42,581 nt of DNA, taken from NCBI RefSeq assembly GCF_945869175.1, contig NZ_CAMBNZ010000014.1, positions 1-42,581 on the forward strand, given 5' to 3'. This DNA comes from Limnohabitans sp. Rim8 (GTDB lineage Bacteria; Pseudomonadota; Gammaproteobacteria; Burkholderiales; Burkholderiaceae_C). A program made the translations under genes and the position numbers. This document shows positions 8,742 to 16,578 of the stretch, one piece after another (within the stretch, counting starts at the first letter, position 1; each line of letters begins with the position of its first letter). The notes below the pieces were generated by a model. That model was given only the letters and a program-made list of their open reading frames with translations. It was not told where the DNA came from and did not search any database.

Positions 8742-8880
8742 GTGGGGCTCCAGAGTCAAATAAACGGTTTAACTTGTCTAGCAAATTCGGTGCCCATTAT
8801 CGAGCACTGTTGGGTCAGTTGGCCTCAGGGGCATCCCGTAGAAAACCCCAATTTGGAGCATGTATCCAGTAATTTGTCAC
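8742..8880 (-). promoter_or_regulatory. Structured 5' leader of the NMT1 binding-protein gene
   Basis: The leader transcript can fold into a nested element. A 5-bp helix TGCCC (8833-8829) / GGGCA (8795-8791) encloses GAG (8826-8824) / CTC (8804-8802) and a hairpin ACTG (8819-8816) / CAGT (8809-8806) with a 6-base loop. A separate TGGGG (8850-8846) could pair with CCCCA (8747-8743) next to the start codon. Pairings were checked base by base; a riboswitch role is only a hypothesis. NMT1-motif (xanthine) riboswitches are known upstream of genes of this family. Confidence 0.35.
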
Positions 8881-8897
8881 CAAAATGGGGTGTGTTT

Positions 8898-10151
8898 TCA
8901 TTGCAGCAGGTCCAGCAAGGTGCGGGCGACCACCTGGGTGGCCCGGCGCAGGTCTTCAAGCACCAAGTGTTCGTCCGAACGCTTGGCGTTGGACTCGCGC
9001 ACGGTGCGCGGGCCCGCGCCGTAGATCACGCCGGGGATGCCGCGCTCCACGTACAGGCGCACGTCGGTGTAGAGCGGCGTGCCCAAGGCGGGGATGGGCT
9101 CACCAAAGACCTGATCGCCATGTTTCTGAATGGCGTCGACCAGCGGCTGGTTGCCGGGCAGGGGTTTCATGGCATTGGCCAGCAGCATGCGGCGCACGTC
9201 CACTTGCAACGCATGGCCGCCGCGTGGGGGCTTGAAGCTGGCGGCCGCCTCGGCAATGGTTTGGCGGATGGCGGCCTCCACTTCGGCCGGGTTCTCTTCG
9301 GGGATCATGCGGCGGTCGAGCTTGAAGCTGACTTTGCCGGGCACCACGTTGGTGTTGGTGCCGCCCGAGATCAGGCCCACGTTCAGATAAGGGTGGCTGA
9401 TGCCCTCGACCTTGGACGTGACTTGCAGGTATTGTGTGTTGAGGGCGTGCAGCGCGTTCAGGATGTGCACCGCGCCTTGCAGCGCGTCGGTGCCGCTGTC
9501 GGGGATGGCCGCGTGCGCCATCTCACCTTGCACCGTGACTTCCATTTGCAGGCAGCCGTTGTGCGCGGTGACCACCTGGTAGGAAAAGCCTGCGGCGATC
9601 ATCCAATCCGGTTTCGTTAGGCCTTTGGCCAGCAGCCAGCCGGGGCCCATTTCGCCACCAAATTCTTCGTCGTAGGTGAAGTGCAGTTCCACACCGCCCT
9701 TCAACGGGACATTGAGCGATTCGAGAGCGCGGGTGGCAAAGGTGAAAGTGGAAAAGTCGCACTTGCTCACGGCGGTGGCGCGGCCGTACATCGCGCCATT
9801 GTGGATTTCGCCGCCATAGGGCGGATGTGTCCAGCCTTCGCCTGGGGGAACCACATCGCCGTGGGCATTCAGGGCGATGGTTTTGCCTTCGCCATATGGG
9901 CGGCGCACGATCAGGTTGGTGATCGACTCCAGGCCGTAGGCCTTGACGTCGGCTTCGGGCACGGTGTGCTTTTCAGCGACAAAGCCCATCGGGGCCAGCA
10001 GCTCAGCGGTGCGCTCGGCGTGCGGCGCGTTGTTGCCGGGCGGGGTGTCGGTGGGCACCTGCACCAGCGCCTGCAAGAACTTGACCTGCTCGTCGAAGTG
10101 CGCGTCGATCCAAGCGTCGAGTTGCGCGTATTGTTGGGCAGTTGCAGTCAT
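8898..10151 (-). CDS. M20-family metallohydrolase (ArgE/DapE type), probable ureide or amide hydrolase
   Basis: Cytoplasmic dizinc-type amidohydrolase of 417 residues. Visible elements are the first metal site (NAHGDVVPPGEGW), the catalytic/metal glutamates (DEEFGGE), the dimerisation-domain histidine region (GEMAHAAIP) and a late metal histidine (SDEHLVLEDL). Where most relatives have GRG-x-x-D-x-K, this protein reads GRATAVSKCD, so the usual metal-bridging aspartate position is not obvious. The start ATG overlaps the stop of the uraD-allC fusion (ATGA), so the two are translationally coupled. That coupling suggests action on a product of allantoate breakdown such as ureidoglycolate or a carbamoyl amino acid; this is inference. 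It could also be a general deacylase. Confidence 0.85.
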   Translation of the reverse strand: MTATAQQYAQLDAWIDAHFDEQVKFLQALVQVPTDTPPGNNAPHAERTAELLAPMGFVAEKHTVPEADVKAYGLESITNLIVRRPYGEGKTIALNAHGDVVPPGEGWTHPPYGGEIHNGAMYGRATAVSKCDFSTFTFATRALESLNVPLKGGVELHFTYDEEFGGEMGPGWLLAKGLTKPDWMIAAGFSYQVVTAHNGCLQMEVTVQGEMAHAAIPDSGTDALQGAVHILNALHALNTQYLQVTSKVEGISHPYLNVGLISGGTNTNVVPGKVSFKLDRRMIPEENPAEVEAAIRQTIAEAAASFKPPRGGHALQVDVRRMLLANAMKPLPGNQPLVDAIQKHGDQVFGEPIPALGTPLYTDVRLYVERGIPGVIYGAGPRTVRESNAKRSDEHLVLEDLRRATQVVARTLLDLLQ

Positions 10152-11917
10152 GACAATTCCGATGCGAGTTGGTTCAAAACATGGGTGAAGGCGTCGACAC
10201 ACAGTTGCATGTCGCAGCTGGTGGTCGATTCGCGTGGGTTGTGGCTGATGCCCCCGTTTTCGCCGCGCACAAACAGCATGGCTTGCGGCATGACTTCGTG
10301 CAGTTTCATCGCGTCGTGCCCTGCACCGCTGGGCAGTTTGAACAGTGGCACACCCAAGGCGCTGACGGCGCGCTCCCAGCGGGCTTGCCATTCGGGAGCG
10401 CTGGGCGCTGCGGCGGCGCACATGGTCAGTTCGGCTTTCACGCGCACGCCACGGCGCTCGGCAATGGCTTGCAGTTGCGCCAGGATGTCGGCCACCAGCA
10501 CATCACGCTGTGCATCGGTGGGCGCACGCATGTCCAGGCTGAAGGTGCAACGACCCGGCACCACGTTGATCGAGCCGTTGGGCACTTGGAGTTGGCCCAT
10601 CGTCGCCACGCTGTCGCCGTCTTGGGCGGCGCGTTGCTCCATGTAGAGCGCGAGTTCGGCCACGGCGCAGGCGGCGTCGCGGCGGCGGTCCATGGGGGTG
10701 GTGCCCGCGTGGCTGGCGGTGCCGATGACTTCGCACAGGTAGCGCACGCTGCCGTTGATGGAGGTGACCACGCCCAGTGGGATGTTCACTTGATTGAGCA
10801 CCGGGCCTTGTTCGATGTGCACTTCGACAAAGCCGAGGTATTGCGCCGGGTCGCGCTGGATTTTGGCGATGTCGTCCACGCACAGGCCAGCGTGTTGCAT
10901 GGCCGCACGCATGGTGATGCCGTCGGCGTCTTGTTGGTCCAGCCAAGCCGGGTTGAACTGGCCAATGAGCGCACCCGAGCCCAGGAAAGTGGCTTTGTAG
11001 CGTTGGCCTTCTTCTTCGGCAAAGGCCACGACTTCGATGCCGAAGGGCAGGCGTTTGCCCTGCTGGTGCAACTGCTGCACGCAAACCATGGGCACGAAGA
11101 TGCCCAGGCGACCGTCGTACTTGCCGCCGTTGCGCACGGTGTCGTAGTGGCTGCCCGTCATCAGGTATTTTCCGCTTGAAGTGGCCGGGTGGTAGCGGCC
11201 CACCACGTTGCCCACGGCGTCGGTGTAGACCTCGTCAAAGCCGCAGTCGCGCATGTTCTGCGTGATGCCTTGGGCGCAGGCGCGGTGGGCGTCGGTCAGG
11301 TAAGTGACGGTGAGTTGGCCGAGTTCGGCAAAGCCGGGGTCCGAATGCTGGGCCAACTTTTCTTGCCAGTCCCACACCTTGTGGCCCAGCGTGGGCTCCA
11401 CGCCGAATTTGTCGTTCAGGCGGATCTCGGCGATGCGATGGATATTGCGCAGGCACTCGGCCAACTCAAAGTCGGGGTGGCCATGCAAGCGGCGCTCAAA
11501 GGCGTCGATGATTTGCCGTTTGTTGAGCCCCAAGCCACGCGGACCGCGCACGGCCAAGATGAAGGGCCAGCCGAACTTGGCGTTGTAGTCGGCGTTGAGC
11601 TTTTGGATTTTGGCGAACTCTTCGGGTGTGCAGTCGGTCAAGCCCGCCTTGGACTGTTCGTTGGTCGATTCGGCCGTCAGCGTTTTACTGACCATGGCTT
11701 TGCCCGCCAGCTCCGGGTGGGCGCGGATCAGGGCCAGCTGCGCGTCGCGTCCGGCGTGTGCCAGCACTTCGCACATGGCGTGTTTGAGGTGGGCCAGAGA
11801 TGTGAACGGACGCTCGTGGAGAGCTTGTTCGGCGATCCATGGCGAATGCTCGTACAAGCCGTCGAGCTGCTGCGCCGCTGCTTCTTGGCTGGCGCTGTTG
11901 AGTTGTTCCAAAGTCAT
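10148..11917 (-). CDS. OHCU decarboxylase-allantoate amidohydrolase fusion
   Basis: Bifunctional protein of 589 residues. Residues 1 to about 165 are a UraD domain, which decarboxylates 2-oxo-4-hydroxy-4-carboxy-5-ureidoimidazoline to S-allantoin. Its catalytic histidine is in RAHPELAGK (about His67), and the FGWPFILAVRG block is present. From about residue 175 it is an M20-type allantoate/ureidoglycolate amidohydrolase. Metal-site motifs are GSHYDTVRNGGKYDGRLG, AEEEGQRY, VEVHIEQG and a late ISHNPRE. Allantoinase, the step between the two activities, is the gene just upstream. ATG 11917 gives the family-typical start MTLEQLN; ATG 11923 is two codons earlier. It lies 8 bases after the puuE stop and overlaps the M20 gene by four bases. 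Confidence 0.93.
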   Translation of the reverse strand: MTLEQLNSASQEAAAQQLDGLYEHSPWIAEQALHERPFTSLAHLKHAMCEVLAHAGRDAQLALIRAHPELAGKAMVSKTLTAESTNEQSKAGLTDCTPEEFAKIQKLNADYNAKFGWPFILAVRGPRGLGLNKRQIIDAFERRLHGHPDFELAECLRNIHRIAEIRLNDKFGVEPTLGHKVWDWQEKLAQHSDPGFAELGQLTVTYLTDAHRACAQGITQNMRDCGFDEVYTDAVGNVVGRYHPATSSGKYLMTGSHYDTVRNGGKYDGRLGIFVPMVCVQQLHQQGKRLPFGIEVVAFAEEEGQRYKATFLGSGALIGQFNPAWLDQQDADGITMRAAMQHAGLCVDDIAKIQRDPAQYLGFVEVHIEQGPVLNQVNIPLGVVTSINGSVRYLCEVIGTASHAGTTPMDRRRDAACAVAELALYMEQRAAQDGDSVATMGQLQVPNGSINVVPGRCTFSLDMRAPTDAQRDVLVADILAQLQAIAERRGVRVKAELTMCAAAAPSAPEWQARWERAVSALGVPLFKLPSGAGHDAMKLHEVMPQAMLFVRGENGGISHNPRESTTSCDMQLCVDAFTHVLNQLASELS

Positions 11918-11925
11918 GGGCATGC

Positions 11926-12876
11926 TCAGTTCTTGTAGGGGTGTGTGGCCTTCCAGTGCCGCGCGATGTCGATGCGCCGCGCCACCCAGACCTTGTTGTG
12001 TGATTGGATGTGGTCCAAAAAGCGTTGCAGTGCGGTGATGCGGCCCGGGCGGCCGAGCAAGCGGCAGTGCATGCCGATGCTCATCATCTTGGGGGCGTTG
12101 TCGCCCTCCGGGTTGCCCTCGGCGTAGAGCGCGTCAAAGGTGTCCTTCATGTACTGGAAAAACGGATCGGCGTGAGAGTAGCCCTGCGGCAGCGCAAAGC
12201 GCATGTCGTTGCAGTCCAGCGTGTAGGGCACGATCAGTTGGGGCGCATCGCTGCCGTCTGACTTGCGCACCTTCATCCAGAAAGGCAGGTCGTCGCCGTA
12301 GTAGTCGCTGTCGTATTCAAAGCCGCCAAAGTCCGCCACCAGACGGCGCGTGTTCGGGCTGTCGCGCCCGGTGTACCAGCCCAGGGGTCGCTCACCCGTG
12401 AGCTTTTGAATGATCTCCATCGCTTCGGCCATGTGCGCGCGCTCGGTGGCTTCGTCGATGTGTTGGTAATGGATCCACTTGAGGCCATGACAGGCGATGT
12501 CGTGGCCGAGTTCCTGAAAGGCGGCGGTTAACTCGGGGTGCTTTTGCAGCGCGGTGGCCACCCCAAACACAGTGAGCGGCAGGCCGCGCTTTTCAAACTC
12601 TCGCAGGATGCGCCACACGCCCGCACGCGAGCCGTATTCGTAAATGCCTTCCATGCTGATGTGCCGCTCGGGAAAGGACGCCGGGTTGAACATTTCAGAC
12701 AGAAATTGTTCGGAACCCGCATCGCCATGCAGCACCGAGTTTTCGCCGCCTTCTTCGTAGTTCAAAACAAACTGCACCGCCACGCGGGCACCGCCTGGCC
12801 ACTGGGCGTGGGGGACGTGGCGGCCGTAGCCCTTCAGGTCACGGGGGTAGGGGAGGGTGCTGTCGTAGCTGCTCAT
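11926..12876 (-). CDS. puuE: PuuE, metal-independent allantoinase
   Basis: PuuE opens the ring of S-allantoin to give allantoate in the cytoplasm. The 316-residue protein has the NodB/polysaccharide-deacetylase fold of this allantoinase type. It starts YPRDLKGYGRHVPHAQWPGGARVAVQ and contains NYEEGGENSVLHGD, HDIACHGLKWIHYQ and GWYTGRDSPNTRRLV, all characteristic. It is unrelated to the dizinc AllB allantoinase. ATG 12876 is preceded by AGGAC at good spacing. It lies 16 bases downstream of gntR and immediately before the uraD-allC fusion, forming a gntR-puuE-uraD/allC-M20 operon. Confidence 0.93.
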   Translation of the reverse strand: MSSYDSTLPYPRDLKGYGRHVPHAQWPGGARVAVQFVLNYEEGGENSVLHGDAGSEQFLSEMFNPASFPERHISMEGIYEYGSRAGVWRILREFEKRGLPLTVFGVATALQKHPELTAAFQELGHDIACHGLKWIHYQHIDEATERAHMAEAMEIIQKLTGERPLGWYTGRDSPNTRRLVADFGGFEYDSDYYGDDLPFWMKVRKSDGSDAPQLIVPYTLDCNDMRFALPQGYSHADPFFQYMKDTFDALYAEGNPEGDNAPKMMSIGMHCRLLGRPGRITALQRFLDHIQSHNKVWVARRIDIARHWKATHPYKN

Positions 12877-12892
12877 GCTTGTCCTCAAAGGT

Positions 12893-13558
12893 TCAGGCCA
12901 GGGCCAAAGAAATGTCGTGTGTGGGCACTTTGCGGTCGAAAGTCAGGCTGGCTTCAACGTGCAGCAGGTGCTCGTGCATCAGGCGCACAGCCAGGTCCGA
13001 GTCCTGCGTTTCGAGCGCGGCCACAATGGCCACATGCTCGTCGGTGGAGTGCTCAGCCTCGTGGCGCGACTGGTACATCAGCGTGATCAGGGCGCAGCGC
13101 GAGATCAACTCGCCCAGCACCTGGGCCAGCACATCGTTGTGCATCAGTTCGGCCATGCGCACATGAAAGTCGCCCAATAACTCGGTGCGTCCCGTGATAT
13201 CGCCTTGCGTCACAGCTTCGCGCTCTTGCTTGATGTGTTCTTTCAGGGCCACGATCTGTTCTGGCTTGACCTGCTGCACAAAGGCGCGGGTCATCTCGGC
13301 TTCGAGCATGCGGCGCACGGCAAAAACCTGTTGCGCTTCTTCCACCGATGGGGCCGCCACGAACGCGCCGCGTGCCGGTTCGAGCCGGATCAGGCGGTTT
13401 TGCGAGAGCTGAAACAGCGCTTGGCGCACCAGCGTACGCGACACACCAAAGTGGTCGGCCAGCTTTTGCTCGGCCAGTTTGGAGCCCGGCAAAAGTCGGT
13501 GTTCCACGATGGCGCGGGTCAGCGATTCGACGATGTGGTGCGTGGTGGAGGTTTCCAT
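12893..13558 (-). CDS. GntR-family (FCD domain) transcriptional regulator of purine catabolism
   Basis: DNA-binding regulator of 221 residues. The N-terminal winged helix-turn-helix (LAEQKLADHFGVSRTLVRQALFQLSQ, about residues 30-55) is followed by an all-helical FCD ligand domain. That domain shows metal/ligand histidines in DFHVRMAEL, DEHVAIVAAL and MHEHL. It heads the operon with puuE and the fusion gene and diverges from uraH. The divergent region carries the palindromic site at 13631-13650, so it probably represses itself, uraH, puuD and perhaps the importer, with a purine or ureide as effector. That regulon is inferred from the repeated site; the effector cannot be read from sequence. 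Confidence 0.9.
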   Translation of the reverse strand: METSTTHHIVESLTRAIVEHRLLPGSKLAEQKLADHFGVSRTLVRQALFQLSQNRLIRLEPARGAFVAAPSVEEAQQVFAVRRMLEAEMTRAFVQQVKPEQIVALKEHIKQEREAVTQGDITGRTELLGDFHVRMAELMHNDVLAQVLGELISRCALITLMYQSRHEAEHSTDEHVAIVAALETQDSDLAVRLMHEHLLHVEASLTFDRKVPTHDISLALA

Positions 13559-13630
13559 GTCTCGCAATCCCTTGGGGCGTTTTACCCAGGTGTTTGGGTG
13601 TGGTGGATGTCCATCATAGCCATCCAAAGC

Positions 13631-13650
13631 AAAATTGTATACACTTCGGT
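13631..13650. promoter_or_regulatory. Putative GntR operator in gntR-uraH divergent promoter region
   Basis: Contains TTGTATACACTTCGGT; the whole 20-base block is identical to 23361-23380. The core TGTATACA (13636-13643) is self-complementary, so TATACA, a plausible -10 box, reads on both strands and could serve gntR (start 13558) and uraH (start 13728) at once. A second perfect palindrome CGGTCGACCG (13647-13656) adjoins it. FCD-type GntR regulators such as VanR commonly bind TTGTATACAA-like sites. Confidence 0.7.
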
Positions 13651-13727
13651 CGACCGATTTGACGGGCTTGTCAAAGCCCTGCAAAACCAATCCGTATCCC
13701 CCTTATTCAAGACAAGCGAGCAACACC

Positions 13728-14081
13728 ATGGGATTGAGCACACACGTTCTGGACACCATGCACGGCTGCCCTGCCGCGGGCATGCAGGTCGCTCTGTACA
13801 CCACGCAGGGCGACCAGGCCACTTGGGTCAAAAGCTTTACCCTGAACCACGACGGGCGCAATCCAGACGGCATGCTCTACGACCATGCCAGTCTGCGCAA
13901 GGGCACCTACCGCTTGGTTTTCAATGTGAGCGACTACTTCAAGGCCAAAGGCGTGGAGTTGCCAGAGCCGAACTTTTTGAACCAGGTGTCACTGGACTTC
14001 GGCGTCGCCCACGAAGACCAGCATTACCATGTGCCCCTTTTGGCCAGCCCCTGGAGCTATTCGACCTACCGCGGTTCATGA
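13728..14081 (+). CDS. uraH: UraH, 5-hydroxyisourate hydrolase
   Basis: UraH hydrolyses 5-hydroxyisourate, the product of urate oxidation, to OHCU. The 117-residue protein is a transthyretin-like fold with the family signatures LSTHVLDTMHGCPAAGM (with the active-site His) at the N-terminus, LRKGTYRLVF in the middle, and the diagnostic C-terminus YSTYRGS. No signal peptide is seen, so it is cytoplasmic. ATG 13728 places the conserved MGLSTHVLD at the start; the frame is open upstream through the operator region but without family similarity. It is divergent from gntR and convergent with the PPK2 gene. Confidence 0.96.
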   Translation: MGLSTHVLDTMHGCPAAGMQVALYTTQGDQATWVKSFTLNHDGRNPDGMLYDHASLRKGTYRLVFNVSDYFKAKGVELPEPNFLNQVSLDFGVAHEDQHYHVPLLASPWSYSTYRGS

Positions 14082-14141
14082 AAACCATGGGGTCCCAACC
14101 CCGGTCAAAGCACCCCAAAGACTGTTGAACTTGAAGAGGGC

Positions 14142-14960
14142 TCAAACCAGCTGGACTTTGGACAGGTCAAAAGCAGGTTGGGGTGTCTTCAGCTTCATGT
14201 TTTCCAGGGTTTGCACGATCAGCCCGGCTACAAAAATGTCCCGGTAAGACTTGTTGTCGGCGGGCACCACGTACCAGGGGGATTCGGGTGTGCTGGTGGC
14301 GCTCAGGGCCGCTTCGTAGGCCTGGGTGAATTGGGGCCACAAAGCACGGTCGTCAAAATCCGAGGGCTGCAGCTTCCAATGTTTGCGGGGGTCGTCCAGC
14401 CTTGCTTGCAAGCGTTTCTTTTGCTCGGATTTGGAAATGTGCAAGTAGCACTTCAACACGCTGATGCCCGCGTCTTGCAGCAAAGACTCAAAGTGCAAGA
14501 TGTTGTCGTACCGTTTTTGGCAGGTTTTCTCATCGATCCAACCCCGCACACGGGTGACCAGCACATCTTCGTAGTGGCTGCGGTTGAAAATCACCATTTC
14601 ACCCCGTGCAGGTGCTTTGGCGTGGATGCACCACAAAAAGTCATGGCGCGTTTCCAGCTCGGTGGGCACGCCAAAGGCCTCGGCCCGCACACCCAAGGGG
14701 CTGATGTGGGTGAAAACGCTGCGGATCACGCCGTCCTTGCCAGCGGTGTCCATGCCCTGGAACACCACCAGCAAGCCCCGGGTTTTGGCCGCGTGCAGAG
14801 TGCTTTGCAATTTGTTGAGTTTTTCGCCCAGTTCGACCAGCTGCTCCTCCAATTGGCTGCCAGAGGGCAATCCTTTTGAGGGGGGCTCGGTGTCAAAGTC
14901 CGAAAGTTGGCATTTGCTCTGGGGTGAGACATACCAAGGGGTGAAGTCTTTGGGTTGCAT
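14142..14960 (-). CDS. PPK2-family polyphosphate kinase
   Basis: Polyphosphate:nucleotide phosphotransferase of 272 residues, with a single PPK2 domain. Motifs seen: Walker A (GMDTAGKDG), the second motif IFNRSHYEDVLVTRV and a lid region with KRLQARLDDPRKHWK. The family transfers phosphate between polyphosphate and nucleoside mono- or diphosphates; the nucleotide preference cannot be told from this reading. ATG 14960 gives a normal N-terminus (MQPKDFTPWYV). It lies between uraH and xdhA on the opposite strand to both, and I see no sequence evidence that it belongs to purine degradation. Confidence 0.9.
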   Translation of the reverse strand: MQPKDFTPWYVSPQSKCQLSDFDTEPPSKGLPSGSQLEEQLVELGEKLNKLQSTLHAAKTRGLLVVFQGMDTAGKDGVIRSVFTHISPLGVRAEAFGVPTELETRHDFLWCIHAKAPARGEMVIFNRSHYEDVLVTRVRGWIDEKTCQKRYDNILHFESLLQDAGISVLKCYLHISKSEQKKRLQARLDDPRKHWKLQPSDFDDRALWPQFTQAYEAALSATSTPESPWYVVPADNKSYRDIFVAGLIVQTLENMKLKTPQPAFDLSKVQLV

Positions 14961-15022
14961 CCGGACAGTGTAGGCAATTTGTGAGTTCAGGCCTGTCTGT
15001 TGGCGCACCCATCTATTTTTTT

Positions 15023-15045
15023 GCCCAGCGGCCGGCGGGCTGGGC
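15023..15045 (+). promoter_or_regulatory. GC-rich inverted repeat upstream of xdhA
   Basis: GCCCAGC (15023-15029) and GCTGGGC (15039-15045) form a perfect 7-bp stem around a GC-rich 9-base loop, 57 bases before the xdhA start. No T-run follows on either strand, so it is not an intrinsic terminator; it could be an operator or a leader hairpin. Confidence 0.4.
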
Positions 15046-15102
15046 ATCTTGGGGCCAACTCACTAAAATCAGGCCTTACCGTTTATTTACCCCCCCCGCA
15101 CC

Positions 15103-16578
15103 ATGACCCAAGTCACCAATACTGTGCGTTTTGTGCTCGACGGCCAAATTGTCGAAGCCCAAGGCGAGCGCCGCACCACCACTGTCCTGGACTATTTGCG
15201 TGAGCAAATGCACCGCACCGGTACCAAAGAGGGTTGCGCCGAAGGCGACTGTGGTGCTTGTGTGGTCATGGTCGGCGAACTCAATGCCGCAGGCACGGGC
15301 GTGGACTATGTGGCCACCAACTCGTGCATCCAGCTGCTGCCTTCGCTGGATGGCAAATCGGTCAAGACCATCGAAAGCCTGAAAAAAGCCGACGGCACCT
15401 TGCACCCGGTGCAGGAAGAAATGATCAAGTGCCACGGCTCGCAGTGCGGCTTTTGCACCCCCGGCATCGTGATGAGCCTGGTGAATTTGGTGCAGTTGTT
15501 GCCCACGCCCAACCGCCAGCAGATCACCGATTCGCTCAGCGGCAACCTGTGCCGCTGCACGGGCTACAAACCGATCATCGAATCGGCCACCAAGGCTTGC
15601 GCCAAGCCCGATGCCCTGAAGCTCGACGACAGCGCCGATGTGCCGCTCCTCCAGGAAATCAAGCGTTCCAGCGTGCCCACACTGAGCTTGGACGGCGACA
15701 TCATCGTGCAGCCCGTGGTGCGCACGCGCAAGGGCAACGAATTCGTCTCGCCCGCCACCTTGACCGAAGTGGCCGACTATTTGCTCAAACACCCCGCCAC
15801 CACCTTGTTGGCCGGCAGCACCGAAATCGGTTTGCAAGTGAACAAGCAGTTCAGCCGACCCGAGCACATCATGTACCTGGGCAACGTCAAAGCACTGCGC
15901 CAAGTGTCCGAGACCGCCAGCGCCTGGCGCATCGGCGCGGCTGTGTCGCTCACCCAAGTCGAAGCGCTGGTGGCCAAGGCTTACCCCGACTTCACCGAAG
16001 TACTGCGCCGCTTTGGCTCTCCGCCCATCCGGTCCACCGCCACTTTGGCGGGCAACATTGCCAATGGCTCGCCCATTGGCGACTCCATGCCTTGCCTGAT
16101 GGCGCTGGGCGCCAGCGTGCTGCTGCGCCGGGGCGACAAGACCCGCAAGGTGCTGCTGGACAACTTCTACACCGGCATGAAGAAAAACGTGATGGCGCCC
16201 GGCGAGTTCATCGAAGCCGTGGAGTTGCCCAAGCCCGTGGCCGGTCAGGTGTTCCGCGCCCACAAGGTCAGCAAGCGTTTTGAACAAGACATTTCGGCCA
16301 CCTGCGCGGCCATCAGCTACACGCTGACTGGCGGCAAGCTGAGCGGCGTGAAGCTGGCCTACAACGGCTTGGCCCCATCGCCTTGCCGTGCCCCCAAGCT
16401 CGAAGCCGTGCTGGAAGGCCGTGTGCCTGCCGACGTGAAAGCGGCCGATCTGGACGCCGCGATTGCCGCCAGCTTCACCGCCCGCGACGGATTGCGCGCC
16501 ACTTGGGCTTACCGCGCTTTGGTGGCCCGCAATTTGGCTTTGGAATTCATCGAAGAAAAAACGAAAGAGGTGGCTTGA
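15103..16578 (+). CDS. xdhA: XdhA, xanthine dehydrogenase small subunit (FeS and FAD)
   Basis: XdhA passes electrons from the molybdenum subunit through two [2Fe-2S] clusters and FAD to NAD. The 491-residue protein has a plant-type ferredoxin domain (GCAEGDCGACVV) and a helical second-cluster domain (CHGSQCGFCTPG and NLCRCTGY) within about the first 165 residues. The FAD-binding domain lies from about residue 200 (TTLLAGSTEIG; RSTATLAGNIANGSPIGDS). ATG 15103 has no Shine-Dalgarno-like sequence; eight consecutive C residues lie just upstream (15090-15097). The stop is immediately followed by xdhB. The enzyme converts hypoxanthine and xanthine to urate. Confidence 0.95.
   Translation: MTQVTNTVRFVLDGQIVEAQGERRTTTVLDYLREQMHRTGTKEGCAEGDCGACVVMVGELNAAGTGVDYVATNSCIQLLPSLDGKSVKTIESLKKADGTLHPVQEEMIKCHGSQCGFCTPGIVMSLVNLVQLLPTPNRQQITDSLSGNLCRCTGYKPIIESATKACAKPDALKLDDSADVPLLQEIKRSSVPTLSLDGDIIVQPVVRTRKGNEFVSPATLTEVADYLLKHPATTLLAGSTEIGLQVNKQFSRPEHIMYLGNVKALRQVSETASAWRIGAAVSLTQVEALVAKAYPDFTEVLRRFGSPPIRSTATLAGNIANGSPIGDSMPCLMALGASVLLRRGDKTRKVLLDNFYTGMKKNVMAPGEFIEAVELPKPVAGQVFRAHKVSKRFEQDISATCAAISYTLTGGKLSGVKLAYNGLAPSPCRAPKLEAVLEGRVPADVKAADLDAAIAASFTARDGLRATWAYRALVARNLALEFIEEKTKEVA

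Noticed and set aside
8773-8783. TTGTCTAGCAA upstream of the NMT1 binding-protein gene as a fourth GntR operator
   Set aside because: Shares only the TTGT and CAA ends with the repeated site and lacks the TGTATACA core.
14087-14100. GGGGT-CCCA-ACCCC hairpin between convergent uraH and PPK2 genes as a terminator
   Set aside because: Only a 5-bp stem and no T-run on either strand.
15076-16287. Long minus-strand frame opposite xdhA
   Set aside because: Shadow of XdhA, whose iron-sulfur motifs on the plus strand are decisive.
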